From: Fibrisoma limi BUZ 3
GTDB taxonomy: Bacteria > Bacteroidota > Bacteroidia > Cytophagales > Spirosomataceae
Reading direction: 5' to 3'
DNA: 64,000 nt
Assembly: GCF_000296815.2 (NCBI RefSeq)
Contig: NZ_CAIT01000004.1
Coordinates: 496,001-560,000, forward strand
The position numbers were made by a program, and so were the translations under genes. The notes beneath the pieces were generated by a model. That model saw only the letters and a program-made list of their open reading frames with translations, did not search any database and was not told where the DNA came from. Below, one piece after another: positions 44,250 through 53,628 of this stretch (the first letter of the stretch is position 1; each line of letters starts with the position of its first letter).

Positions 44250-45500
44250 TCAACCTGCCAAACCGTCGCCGTATTCCGCCGATTCAGAAAGTGGTACGTT
44301 AACCCAGTTCGGATAAATCGTAAAGTGCTTCTCTTTCACGAGATTATAAATCAAGTCCCGCAGTTCGTCGATATTTTCCCGGTTTTGGGCCGATATGAAC
44401 ACAACGTGCTCGGCTTTCTGGGTCAGGTACGTCTTCTTGAGGTATTGCAGCGCCGTTTGTTTACGGACGGCCACCGGAACCTCGCCTTCCTGTTCCTGCA
44501 CCAGTTCATAAGCCGAATCCTCCTTCGGCTCAAACTGGTCAATTTTGTTGAACACCAGAATTGTTGGTTTGTCGGCCGCACCGATATCACTCAGCGTTGA
44601 GCTAACTACCTCAATGTGTTCCTCAAACGACGGGTGCGATACGTCGACTACGTGCAGCAGGATGTCGGCTTCGCGTACCTCGTCCAGCGTCGATTTAAAC
44701 GACTCGATCAGCGTTGTCGGCAGTTTTCGGATAAATCCAACCGTGTCCGTCAGCAGAAACGGAATATTACCCAGCACTACCTTCCGCACGGTGGAATCGA
44801 CCGTAGCGAAGAGTTTGTTTTCGGCAAAGACCTCGGCTTTAGCCAGTGTCCGCATCAGCGTTGACTTACCGACGTTGGTATACCCAACGAGGGCTACCCG
44901 AGCCAGTCGGTCGCGTTCTTTCCGGCGGGTCTGGCTTTGCTTATCAATCTTCTCTAGCTTCTCCTTCAGGAATGCAATCCGGTCTTTTACAATCCGGCGG
45001 TCAGTCTCCAGTTCGGATTCCCCTGGACCACGCATCCCTACACCCCCTTTCTGGCGGCTTAAGTGCGTCCACATGCGGGTCAGCCGTGGGTAGAGGTACT
45101 GGTACTGGGCCAGTTCGACCTGTACGCGTGCCTGCGCCGTTTGCGCCCGCATCGAGAAAATGTTCAGAATTAACAAACTCCGGTCAAGTACCTTAATCTC
45201 CTTAAACTCACCTTCGAGGTTACGCACCTGGGCAGGTGTCAGGTCATCGTCGAAGATAATCGTATCAACCGGGTTATCGGTAATGTAGGTTTGAATCTCT
45301 TCTAACTTACCCTTACCTACGAAGGTACGCGTATCAGGCCGTTCAAGTTTCTGAACGAACGTTTTAACGGTTCGGATTCCCGACGTCTCGGCCAGAAACG
45401 CCAGTTCATCTAAATACTCTTTCGTCTGGTCGGCGGTTTGCTTCTGTGTTACCAGCGCGACTAAGACTGCGGTTTCAGGGTTTTTATGGGTGTCGATCAT
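44250..45500 (-). CDS. hflX: GTPase HflX
   Basis: A 416-residue ribosome-associated GTPase that splits stalled or stress-arrested 70S ribosomes. The HflX-specific N-terminal domain includes GPGESELETDRR and a coiled region (KEKLEKIDKQSQTRRKERDR). The G1 motif is GYTNVGKSTLM, G3 is DTVGFIRKLP and G4 is NKID (VFNKIDQFEP). The length and motifs are normal. It is preceded by a 131-base gap from the MATE gene. Confidence 0.95.
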   Translation of the reverse strand: MIDTHKNPETAVLVALVTQKQTADQTKEYLDELAFLAETSGIRTVKTFVQKLERPDTRTFVGKGKLEEIQTYITDNPVDTIIFDDDLTPAQVRNLEGEFKEIKVLDRSLLILNIFSMRAQTAQARVQVELAQYQYLYPRLTRMWTHLSRQKGGVGMRGPGESELETDRRIVKDRIAFLKEKLEKIDKQSQTRRKERDRLARVALVGYTNVGKSTLMRTLAKAEVFAENKLFATVDSTVRKVVLGNIPFLLTDTVGFIRKLPTTLIESFKSTLDEVREADILLHVVDVSHPSFEEHIEVVSSTLSDIGAADKPTILVFNKIDQFEPKEDSAYELVQEQEGEVPVAVRKQTALQYLKKTYLTQKAEHVVFISAQNRENIDELRDLIYNLVKEKHFTIYPNWVNVPLSESAEYGDGLAG

Positions 45501-45631
45501 GTACTAATTTCGGATTAAAGGTGCTGATCCAACCAAGGGTCAGATCAGTACCGTATAAATAATAACGGGGCAATTTGGCTAAAAGTTTCGGTCTGAATCA
45601 GCCGTTTTGAGCGGTCTGAGCTATAATTTGC

Positions 45632-47017
45632 CTAGACCTGAACCACCTTCCACCGACCCCGACGGAACACAATGATGGCAATAATTGCCAGCAGCGATTC
45701 GCTAATGGCCACGGACCAGAATACGCCCGGCGGACCCCAGTTCACGAACGTTGCCAACGTATACGCTAAAGGAATCTCAATCACCCAGAAGCATAGAATG
45801 TTTATGAGTGTTGGTGTACGGGTATCGCCGGCTCCATTGAGCGCCTGGCTGATGACCATGCCGTACGCAAAGAACACGTACCCTAAGCAGAACACCCGTA
45901 GGCATTCAACCGCTACGTTCACCACCCGTGGGTCGCGTTCAAACAGGCCCACAATCTCGGTTGCCCCGATAAAGAACGTAATCCCAACCACAACCAGAAA
46001 GATCATGTTGCACAGGGCCGCTCGCCAGGCCGAAGTTTCGGCGCGTTCGGGCTGGCCTGCCCCAAGGTTCTGGCCGACCAACGTGGCGGCTGCGTTGGCC
46101 ATGCCCCACGACGGCAGAATGGTGAAAATCATGATCCGGATAGCAATCGTATAGCCAGCCACTACGTCGCTGCCGAACGTCGACAAAATCCTGGTCAGGA
46201 AAATCCAACTGGCTGATCCCACCAGAAATTGCCCCGTGCCACCAGCCGCAATGCTCAGCAAATTCCGGACGATATCGCTGTTGAACGACAGGTCGGACCG
46301 GCGAACGTTGACGGAACCGCTACGTCTGGTCAGGGCGTACAACTGATAGAGCACCCCCGCCGTCCGGCCGGTGGTTGTTGCCATGGCAGAGCCCATAACG
46401 CCCATCGCCGGTATCGGGCCAAATCCGAAAATAAACACTGGGCACAGGATAATATTAAACCCGTTGGCAATCCACAGCGACCGCATGGCGATGGAAGCCT
46501 CACCCGCACCACGCAGACAACCACTGAGTGTATAGAGCAGGACGATGGCTGGTGCACTGGCAAAGATCATCCGTGTAAAACCCGAGCCATTCGCAATCAG
46601 GCGCTCATCGCCACCCATCAGGCGGAGGATGTCTTCGGCAAACACAAAACCCGGAATGCCCATCACCAGCGCAACAGCCAGTGAAACGAGAATGACCTGC
46701 CCGATTGTTGTGCCGGCTTCGCGTTGGTTTTCTTCGCCCACGCGACGGGCTACCAGGGCCGTTGCCGCTGTACTCAGGCCGATAGCGATGGCATACACCA
46801 GTGTCAGCACGGACTCCGTCAGACCCACCGTTGCGACGGCTTCGGTACCAATTTTAGCCACGAAAAACACGTCTACTACCGCGAACAGCGACTCCATGAC
46901 CATTTCCAGAATCATGGGAACGGACAGGAGAAAGATAGCCCGGTTAATACTGCCGGATGTGAAGTTAGATTCTGAACCGCGCAAAGCGGCCAGGAATAAC
47001 CGAATAAATCTGGTCAT
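45632..47017 (-). CDS. MATE-family efflux transporter
   Basis: A 461-residue inner-membrane protein with about 12 hydrophobic segments in two internally related halves. The first half begins SINRAIFLLSVPMILEMVMESLF with VDVFFVAKIGTEAVATVGL, a MATE hallmark; the second has GMANAAATLVGQNLGAGQPERAE, typical of the NorM/DinF type. It should export organic cations in exchange for Na+ or H+. The substrate is unknown. The leader is unusually long if the -7 element near 47200 is used. Confidence 0.92.
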   Translation of the reverse strand: MTRFIRLFLAALRGSESNFTSGSINRAIFLLSVPMILEMVMESLFAVVDVFFVAKIGTEAVATVGLTESVLTLVYAIAIGLSTAATALVARRVGEENQREAGTTIGQVILVSLAVALVMGIPGFVFAEDILRLMGGDERLIANGSGFTRMIFASAPAIVLLYTLSGCLRGAGEASIAMRSLWIANGFNIILCPVFIFGFGPIPAMGVMGSAMATTTGRTAGVLYQLYALTRRSGSVNVRRSDLSFNSDIVRNLLSIAAGGTGQFLVGSASWIFLTRILSTFGSDVVAGYTIAIRIMIFTILPSWGMANAAATLVGQNLGAGQPERAETSAWRAALCNMIFLVVVGITFFIGATEIVGLFERDPRVVNVAVECLRVFCLGYVFFAYGMVISQALNGAGDTRTPTLINILCFWVIEIPLAYTLATFVNWGPPGVFWSVAISESLLAIIAIIVFRRGRWKVVQV

Positions 47018-47193
47018 TGATACAATGAATTAAGCCGCAGCCTGGTTGGCCGACAACAGCATGTGGATAACGAAAAATGAGAATAGCTGCCCGAGCGGAC
47101 AGTAAATCTGGAAGAAGAGAAGACCTACGTAGGGTCTTAAGCGAGGAACTTCATGGGCTTTTGGGAACCGCGGGCGCGGTTGCTTTTGCGCTG

Positions 47194-47201
47194 CAAACCT
47201 A
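47194..47201 (-). promoter_or_regulatory. -7 element of the MATE gene promoter
   Basis: On the minus strand TAGGTTTG (plus-strand 47194-47201) is an exact TAnnTTTG match with a TTG 21 bases upstream. Transcription would start near 47187, leaving about 170 bases of leader before the MATE ATG. That leader has a six-base inverted repeat (AAGACC with GGTCTT) near the middle. Confidence 0.48.
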
Positions 47202-47307
47202 CAAAAAAGATCTACAAACTTGCAAGGGGTCTTGAGCAAACGGTTGGTTTCAGGCAGTTAGCGAAACCATACGTAGTCGATTCCGTTGCTTAATAAACGC
47301 CCGTTGG

Positions 47308-48045
47308 ATGGAGCTACGTGAGTTTATTGCCTTTCTGGATCAATGTTTTGCAACTGACCGATACGCTGCTTCTGAACAGGGTGGAATTTATTGGCCAGCA
47401 AAAGAAAAAGCGGACGATTTGTTCATAAAGCGCATTGGGCTTGCGTTGGAACCCTGGCCAGGTATATATGAATGGATCGTTGAAAAACATCTGGACGTAC
47501 TTTGGCTACACCGCCCCTGGAAGCTGGAAATTGAGCGTGTGTCGCACAACGTATCTGTACTTTACCATCATCTGCCCTTCGATGAGACACTGACGATGGG
47601 ATACAACCTGCGTTTGGCGCAAACGCTAAAAATGAGCAACCCTGAGGAGATCGGCTACAAGCAAACCGTAGATTTGCCCCGACGGGCTATCGGTATGCTT
47701 GGCCAGACGCCTATGGCCGACGTAATAGACTGGAGTCAGATGGTTGAGGGAGTTTTTGGCGGCTATGATCAGGTTCACCAGGGAAGTCAACCAGGCATCG
47801 GCCGTATTGCCATTGTGGGCGCAATGAACGAAGCTCTCATCCGGGAAGCCGCCGACCGCGGGGCAGGCTTATACCTGACTGGTGAGTACCGAAAATCAGC
47901 ACAAACGGCGGTTGAGGAAACAGGAATATCCGTAATTGCCGTTGGGCATCGGCGTAGTGAGGAATGGGGCCTACGGGCGCTGGCGGATCTATTGCGGGAG
48001 CAGCGGGAAGGGGTAGTTGTATATTGCCCTAACATAATGAGCTGA
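47308..48045 (+). CDS. Nif3-like dinuclear metal-centre protein
   Basis: A 245-residue protein of the NIF3/YbgI family. Metal ligands are likely the His pair in LYHHLPFDE and the His and Glu in AVGHRRSEEWGLRAL. RIAIVGAMNEALIREAADRG and GLYLTGEYRKSAQTAVEETG match the C-terminal half of the family. Members form toroidal hexamers, and their activity remains uncertain; GTP cyclohydrolase I type 2 is the database name. The length is at the short end. The gene stands alone between MATE and pyruvate carboxylase. Confidence 0.82.
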   Translation: MELREFIAFLDQCFATDRYAASEQGGIYWPAKEKADDLFIKRIGLALEPWPGIYEWIVEKHLDVLWLHRPWKLEIERVSHNVSVLYHHLPFDETLTMGYNLRLAQTLKMSNPEEIGYKQTVDLPRRAIGMLGQTPMADVIDWSQMVEGVFGGYDQVHQGSQPGIGRIAIVGAMNEALIREAADRGAGLYLTGEYRKSAQTAVEETGISVIAVGHRRSEEWGLRALADLLREQREGVVVYCPNIMS

Positions 48046-48194
48046 TATACGGCAGGAGTGATTTGTCTTTTTCCCTAAAAACGTCTTTCTTATCCTATCA
48101 ATCTTTCGTTGATCGTGTGTTTTTCAAAATTTTCAACAAACTTGCCCCTTTGTACGCCTGAATCTTAACCCGATACCGGGTTACTTGCCAAACT

Positions 48195-51100
48195 ATGAAA
48201 GAATACATCCGTCCAATTCGTCGTTTGTTAGTCGCTAACCGGGGCGAGATTGCTATCCGTATCATGCGGGCCGCCACCGAGCTTGGCATTACCACCGTCG
48301 CTGTCTATACCTACGAGGACCGCTATTCGCTCCACCGCTACAAGGCTGATGAAGCCTACCAGATTGGCCGCGATGATGAGCCGCTGAAACCCTACCTCGA
48401 CGTTGAGGGAATCATTCTGTTGGCTAAACGGCATAAGGTTGACGCTATTCACCCCGGCTATGGGTTTTTGTCCGAGAACGTGAAGCTGGCGCGTCGTTGC
48501 CGCGAAGAAGACATCATCTTTGTCGGGCCGTCGCCGGAAGCGATGGAGGCCCTTGGCGATAAAGTACGAGCCAAGAATCTGGCAACCCGCGCGAACGTAC
48601 CGATGATTCCGGATTCCCGGCAGGATTTGTCGGATTTCAACTTAGCGCAGTCGGAAGCGGATCGGATCGGCTTTCCGGTGATGGTAAAAGCCGCAGCCGG
48701 TGGGGGAGGACGTGGTATGCGCGTCGTCAGGAATGCGGATGATTTTGAGAAAGCCTACAACGAGGCCCGTAACGAAGCCCGCAACGCGTTTGGCGATGAT
48801 ACAATCTTCCTCGAAAAATTTATCGAGGAACCGAAGCACATTGAAGTACAGTTGCTGGGCGACAACTACGGCAACATCGTTCACCTCTACGAGCGCGACT
48901 GCTCGGTGCAACGGCGTTTTCAGAAAGTTGTTGAAGTAGCCCCCTCGTTCGGGTTGCGGCAGGAAACCAAGAACAAACTATACGACTATGCCCTGCAAAT
49001 CGGGCGGGCGGCCAACTATTCAAATGCCGGTACGGTAGAGTTCCTGGTCGATAAGCAGGAGAATATCTACTTTATTGAAGTTAACCCACGTATTCAGGTA
49101 GAGCATACCATTACTGAAGAAGTGACCGGTATCGACATCGTGCGGACGCAGATCCTGATTGCAATGGGCTATAAGCTGTCGGACAACGGCATTTATATCA
49201 ACCATCAGGATGAGATTCCGCTCAACGGCTTTGCTATTCAGTGCCGAATCACAACCGAAGACCCCGCCAACGGCTTCAAACCCGATTTTGGTACGATCAT
49301 CGCCTACCGGAATGCGGCTGGTTTCGGTATCCGGCTGGACGAAGGCAGTAGCTACCCCGGCGTAAAAATTTCCCCGTATTTCGATTCGATGATCGTAAAA
49401 GTGTCGGCACGGGGCCGCACCCTCAAGGGCGCTACGCAACGTCTGACGCGGGCGCTGGTCGAGTTTCGGATTCGGGGCGTCAAGACGAACATTCCGTTTC
49501 TGCTGAACGTAATTAGTCACCCGATTTTCCAGCGGGGCGAAGCGCGGGTGTCGTTCATCGAAAGCCATCCCGAGCTGTTCAATCTGCGGAAGCCGCGTGA
49601 CCGTTCGACCCGGGCGTTGAACTACCTCGCCGATGTCATCGTGAATGGGAATCCAGAGGTAAAAAAGAAGGATACGACCAAGGTGTTCCGGACACCGATT
49701 GTTCCGCCGTTCGACGTATACGGCAGCTACCCCAAAGGCAATCGCGACCGTCTGAAAGAACTGGGACGGGATGGATTTGTGCAGTGGGTGAAAGACCAGA
49801 AATGCGTGTTGTATACGGATACTACGTTCCGGGACGGTCACCAGTCACTGCTGGCTACGCGCGTTCGGACCCAGGACATGCTGAAGGTAGCCGAAGGGTT
49901 CGCCAAAAACCATCCCGAACTGTTCTCGATGGAAGTGTGGGGGGGCGCTACCTTCGACGTAGCTATGCGGTTCCTCTACGAATCGCCCTGGAAGCGGCTC
50001 GAAGCCTTACGGGAGGCCATGCCGAACATGCTGTTGCAGATGCTGTTCCGGGGGTCAAACGCGGTTGGGTACTCGGCTTACCCGGATAACCTGATCGAAA
50101 AGTTTGTCGAGAAATCGTGGGAAACGGGCGTTGATGTGTTCCGGATTTTCGACTCGCTGAACTGGATTGACGCCATGAAAGTGAGCATTCGGGCCGTTCG
50201 CGAACGGACAGATGCCCTTTGCGAGGGGACCATCTGCTACACCGGCGATATGCTCAATCCGGCCGAGCATAAAAAATACTCATTGCAGTATTACCTGGAT
50301 CTGGCCCGGCAGCTTGAAGATGAAGGTGCACACCTGCTGGCGATCAAAGACATGGCCGGTCTGCTGAAGCCCCTGGCAGCCGAGGTGCTGGTACGTGAGT
50401 TGAAGCAGGCGGTTGATATTCCGATTCACCTGCATACCCACGATACGGCGGGTATTCAGGCCGCTTCTTATCTGAAAGCCATTGATGCCGGGGTTGATAT
50501 TGTGGATTGCGCCCTCGGTGCGCTCTCCGGTCTGACTTCCCAGCCGAACTTCAATTCAGTCGTGGCCATGATGGAGGACCACGAGCGCCGGTGTGAGATG
50601 AATCTGGCGTCACTCAATGCGTATTCAAATTATTGGGAAGATGTCCGCGAATACTACTATCCCTTTGAGTCGGGGATGAAGGCCGGTAGCGCGGAAGTCT
50701 ATGATAACGAGATTCCGGGTGGGCAGTATTCCAACCTGAAACCTCAGGCGGTTGCGTTGGGGCTGGGCGATAAATTCGAGCTGCTCAAACGAAACTACGT
50801 AGTAGCGAACGAGTTATTCGGAGACATCGTCAAGGTAACGCCCTCGTCGAAGGTCGTGGGTGATATGGCCATTTTCATGACGGCCAATAACCTGACGGCG
50901 CAGGACGTACTGGAACGGGGCGAATCGCTGTCGTTCCCCGAGTCGGTAAAAGAACTCATGAAAGGAGTGCTGGGCCAGCCGTACGGCGGTTTCCCGAAGC
51001 AAATTCAGGAGGTCGTGCTACGTGGTGAAGAACCCATCACCGGGCGGCCGAACGAACACCTCAAGCCAATTGATTTCGACCAGGATTTTGAGGCTTTCCA

Positions 51101-51647
51101 ACAGAAGTACCCGCTGAACGATGGTTTCCTTGATTACCTGTCGTATCAGATGTATCCTAAAGTCTACGACGAATATTACAAGGCGGTGGTGCAATACGGC
51201 GATGTGAGCATCATCCCGACGCCCGCGTTCCTCTACGGCTTGAAGGAAAACGAGGAAATCCTGATTAACATCGACGAGGGCAAGAACATTCTGGTGCGGC
51301 TGCTGTTCAAATCAGAGCCGGATGAACTGGGTATGCGCACCATTACGTTCGAGCTCAACGGCCAGAGCCGTCAGGTGCAGGTACGTGATAAAGCGCTGAA
51401 AGTCGAAAAACAACAGAACCAGAAGGTCGGCAAAGACGGCGACGTTGGCGCTCCGTTGCAGGGCCGCCTGACCCGTATCATGGTGAAGGAAGGCGACGCG
51501 GTCAAGAAAAACCAACCCCTGTTTGTGATCGAAGCCATGAAGATGGAAAGTATCGTGGCTTCGCCCAGAGCCGGTACGGTGTCAAAAATTGTGCTGAGCG
51601 AAGGAACCGTCGTTGAGCAGGACGACTGGGTGGTTGAAGTGGCGTAA
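48195..51647 (+). CDS. pyc: Pyruvate carboxylase
   Basis: A 1150-residue single-chain biotin enzyme that makes oxaloacetate from pyruvate, bicarbonate and ATP to refill the TCA cycle. The biotin carboxylase part starts RRLLVANRGEIAIRIMRAA, with the ATP-binding KAAAGGGGRGMR and the active-site EVNPRIQVEHT. The carboxyltransferase domain has TDTTFRDGHQSLLATRVRT and the metal-binding HLHTHDTAG. The C-terminal biotinyl domain ends with FVIEAMKMESIV, where the Lys carries biotin. All parts are present at normal length. A terminator follows. Confidence 0.97.
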   Translation: MKEYIRPIRRLLVANRGEIAIRIMRAATELGITTVAVYTYEDRYSLHRYKADEAYQIGRDDEPLKPYLDVEGIILLAKRHKVDAIHPGYGFLSENVKLARRCREEDIIFVGPSPEAMEALGDKVRAKNLATRANVPMIPDSRQDLSDFNLAQSEADRIGFPVMVKAAAGGGGRGMRVVRNADDFEKAYNEARNEARNAFGDDTIFLEKFIEEPKHIEVQLLGDNYGNIVHLYERDCSVQRRFQKVVEVAPSFGLRQETKNKLYDYALQIGRAANYSNAGTVEFLVDKQENIYFIEVNPRIQVEHTITEEVTGIDIVRTQILIAMGYKLSDNGIYINHQDEIPLNGFAIQCRITTEDPANGFKPDFGTIIAYRNAAGFGIRLDEGSSYPGVKISPYFDSMIVKVSARGRTLKGATQRLTRALVEFRIRGVKTNIPFLLNVISHPIFQRGEARVSFIESHPELFNLRKPRDRSTRALNYLADVIVNGNPEVKKKDTTKVFRTPIVPPFDVYGSYPKGNRDRLKELGRDGFVQWVKDQKCVLYTDTTFRDGHQSLLATRVRTQDMLKVAEGFAKNHPELFSMEVWGGATFDVAMRFLYESPWKRLEALREAMPNMLLQMLFRGSNAVGYSAYPDNLIEKFVEKSWETGVDVFRIFDSLNWIDAMKVSIRAVRERTDALCEGTICYTGDMLNPAEHKKYSLQYYLDLARQLEDEGAHLLAIKDMAGLLKPLAAEVLVRELKQAVDIPIHLHTHDTAGIQAASYLKAIDAGVDIVDCALGALSGLTSQPNFNSVVAMMEDHERRCEMNLASLNAYSNYWEDVREYYYPFESGMKAGSAEVYDNEIPGGQYSNLKPQAVALGLGDKFELLKRNYVVANELFGDIVKVTPSSKVVGDMAIFMTANNLTAQDVLERGESLSFPESVKELMKGVLGQPYGGFPKQIQEVVLRGEEPITGRPNEHLKPIDFDQDFEAFQQKYPLNDGFLDYLSYQMYPKVYDEYYKAVVQYGDVSIIPTPAFLYGLKENEEILINIDEGKNILVRLLFKSEPDELGMRTITFELNGQSRQVQVRDKALKVEKQQNQKVGKDGDVGAPLQGRLTRIMVKEGDAVKKNQPLFVIEAMKMESIVASPRAGTVSKIVLSEGTVVEQDDWVVEVA

Positions 51648-51665
51648 ATCAGACCAAGCAATAAG

Positions 51666-51693
51666 GCCCCGGCTAACTACGCCGGGGCTTTTT
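51666..51693. terminator. Terminator after pyruvate carboxylase
   Basis: GCCCCGGC (51666-51673) and GCCGGGGC (51681-51688) form an eight-pair stem followed by five T residues (51689-51693). It ends the pyruvate carboxylase transcript and slightly overlaps the stop of the convergent hydroxylase gene. Confidence 0.9.
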
Positions 51694-52409
51694 CATTTAT
51701 GTACGTCCCTGAAACGAAGCATCTCGCCCAGGCGTTGCTCTTTCTCGTTATCAAAGCCGCAGCTCGACGTAAACTCTTTTGGGTTTTCGTACGTACCGAA
51801 TAACATGTCCCACCATACAATGTCGCCGTAGTTATTCGTGTGCTTTTCGTACTCATGGTGAATTCGGTGCATTTCAGGCCGTTGAAAAATGTAGCCAACC
51901 CACTGGGGTGTTTTTACGTTCGTATGATAAAAGAATTCGCCTAATGCGGTGCAGAGCGTGTAAATGCCACCGGCTTCGGGTGTTAAGCCCAGCAAGGTGT
52001 AAACCAGCAGGCTGCCAATGATGGAATTAACCGTCATTTCGAGGGGATGCTTGTAGAACGACGTGATAACTTCAAGTCGCTGAGGGCTATGGTGGATCTG
52101 GTGAAAGTGCGTCCACAGGAAATCGACAGTGTGCCGCCAGCGGTGCCACCAGTAAAAAATAAACGTGGCAATAATGTAAGCGATAATGCCACCCCCTACA
52201 TCACCTACGAATGCTGATAGATGAAAAACGGAGTAAGCTGAGAGCCACTTTTCCCAGGTATAGCCGGCGACGATCACCACAATTAACTGGACGAAATTGA
52301 TAGCTAACACGCGGATGGTCCAGGTAGGGACTTGCGGGAGCCTCCAGCCGGGGATGAGTCGTTCCAGCACAAAACAAAAGGCGAATACGGCGAAAATAAT
52401 GGGTAACAT
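51693..52409 (-). CDS. Sterol desaturase/fatty acid hydroxylase superfamily protein
   Basis: A 238-residue integral membrane di-iron enzyme. The three His boxes are HRWRH, HFHQIHHS and MHRIHHEYEKH. Four membrane segments can be seen, starting MLPIIFAVFAFCFVLERL. Members hydroxylate or desaturate lipids, carotenoids or sterols; in Bacteroidota the usual substrate is unknown. The ATG at 52409 follows the Crp/Fnr gene stop by 14 bases, so the two genes form an operon and the regulator may control this enzyme. Confidence 0.88.
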   Translation of the reverse strand: MLPIIFAVFAFCFVLERLIPGWRLPQVPTWTIRVLAINFVQLIVVIVAGYTWEKWLSAYSVFHLSAFVGDVGGGIIAYIIATFIFYWWHRWRHTVDFLWTHFHQIHHSPQRLEVITSFYKHPLEMTVNSIIGSLLVYTLLGLTPEAGGIYTLCTALGEFFYHTNVKTPQWVGYIFQRPEMHRIHHEYEKHTNNYGDIVWWDMLFGTYENPKEFTSSCGFDNEKEQRLGEMLRFRDVHK

Positions 52410-52423
52410 ACCAGTTGATTGGT

Positions 52424-53074
52424 TTAGTGAACAACCAAAACTATCGTTACGCATCCGACCAAGCATTGACGGATATCAATTTCGACCGTTACCCCTTCTG
52501 GCGCCAATGTTTCGGGCGAGATCCCCAGGTGCGAGGCAATGTATTTAAGCGGTACGCGCTGGAAGATGGCCGGAAAGTCTGCCAGCAATTGAACGTACCG
52601 TTCGTGCGCCGTCATCATGCGTAGGTTCTGCGTCCGTAGTTCGCTCAGAACGTAGTATTTCTCGGTTAGCTGCCGCCCCACCGCGTTGAATTCCAGAAAC
52701 TGACGGTAAAGCTGTTGAAGCTGATCAAAAGTAATCGACCAGACTACACTGTCTTCGAGCAGTTCAATGTATTCCCGGGCGGGCTGCCGGGTATAAAAAC
52801 TAATGATGGAAATAATGAAATCGTTTTCCCGCATAAACCACGACGTAACCTCACGGCCGTCGGAACGAGGCCCTTCTGCGCCAGCCAGTTCTTTAAGATA
52901 ATAGCCCCGCACAACGCCTTTTTCGATAAAATAGATCCGGTCGGAAATCTGACCGGGCTGAAGGAGCCAATGGCGCCGGGGCAATTCGTCACGTCGAAGC
53001 AAATGCCGTAGGGCCTGCTCCAGTTCCTCGGTAATCGGTGCCAGTTGACGTACTTGAGTAAGTAAGATTTCCAT
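52424..53074 (-). CDS. Crp/Fnr-family regulator with abnormal C-terminus
   Basis: A 216-residue protein with an N-terminal cyclic-nucleotide-binding-like domain (LPRRHWLLQPGQISDRIYFI; EKGVVRGYY) and a helix-turn-helix region starting RVPLKYIASHLGISPETL. In relatives the helix usually continues with SRIR or similar; here it reads APEGVTVEID and runs on about 26 residues to a hydrophobic end. Removing a single base after the Leu190 codon would instead give ETLARRGNGRN and a stop. A frameshift in the recognition helix is a reasonable reading. The gene precedes the desaturase-family gene. Confidence 0.75.
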   Translation of the reverse strand: MEILLTQVRQLAPITEELEQALRHLLRRDELPRRHWLLQPGQISDRIYFIEKGVVRGYYLKELAGAEGPRSDGREVTSWFMRENDFIISIISFYTRQPAREYIELLEDSVVWSITFDQLQQLYRQFLEFNAVGRQLTEKYYVLSELRTQNLRMMTAHERYVQLLADFPAIFQRVPLKYIASHLGISPETLAPEGVTVEIDIRQCLVGCVTIVLVVH

Positions 53075-53171
53075 ACACGTAGTGTTAGTCGTTACTGGTT
53101 CAAATTCAAGGTTTTTAGTTGGATAAATCGGTTAAATTTCTCTATTTGAATCATACTTTAACCAATGTCTT

Positions 53172-53564
53172 ATGGAAAATCAGCCGTCTTCTGTTCCACC
53201 TCCAATGTCTGGTTCGACTCCACTGAGTGATTCGGATGCACGCATGTGGGCTATGTTAACTCACCTGAGCGCTCTGCCTGGTTCTTTTTTCGTGATTGGT
53301 GCGGTTGTAGCTCCGATTGTTATCTGGCAGATCCAAAAAGACAAATCAGCCTATGTTGATTATCACGGTAAGGAGGCCGTTAATTTTCAAATCACCATGG
53401 CAATAGCTTTTGCGGTATCGTTCCTGCTGATGTTTGTTCTGGTAGGTATCTTTCTAATCTGGGTGGTTGGTATAGTGTGGCTTGTTCTGACGATCATAGC
53501 CGCCGTCAAAGCCAACAACGGCGAGTATTACCGCTATCCGCTGACGATTCGGTTCATCCGCTGA
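53172..53564 (+). CDS. DUF4870 membrane protein
   Basis: A 130-residue membrane protein with three hydrophobic segments. SDARMWAMLTHLSALPGSFF, VIWQIQKDKSAYVDYHGKEAVNFQ and the last helices match DUF4870, a widespread small membrane family of unknown function. The N-terminal 20 residues are Pro/Ser-rich and soluble. The gene is divergent from the Crp/Fnr gene. Confidence 0.9.
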   Translation: MENQPSSVPPPMSGSTPLSDSDARMWAMLTHLSALPGSFFVIGAVVAPIVIWQIQKDKSAYVDYHGKEAVNFQITMAIAFAVSFLLMFVLVGIFLIWVVGIVWLVLTIIAAVKANNGEYYRYPLTIRFIR

Positions 53565-53628
53565 ACAGAAACCCCCAACACAGTAACTCGGGTTTGCTGT
53601 TACGTCGGTATGACCGCCGGCTGAGTAA

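Noticed and set aside
47030-47239. 69-codon frame in the MATE leader
   Set aside because: It begins upstream of the likely transcription start and has no conserved features, so I did not call a leader peptide, though I cannot exclude a shorter one.
49020-49841. 273-codon frame antisense to pyruvate carboxylase
   Set aside because: Shadow of a highly conserved gene; no family features.
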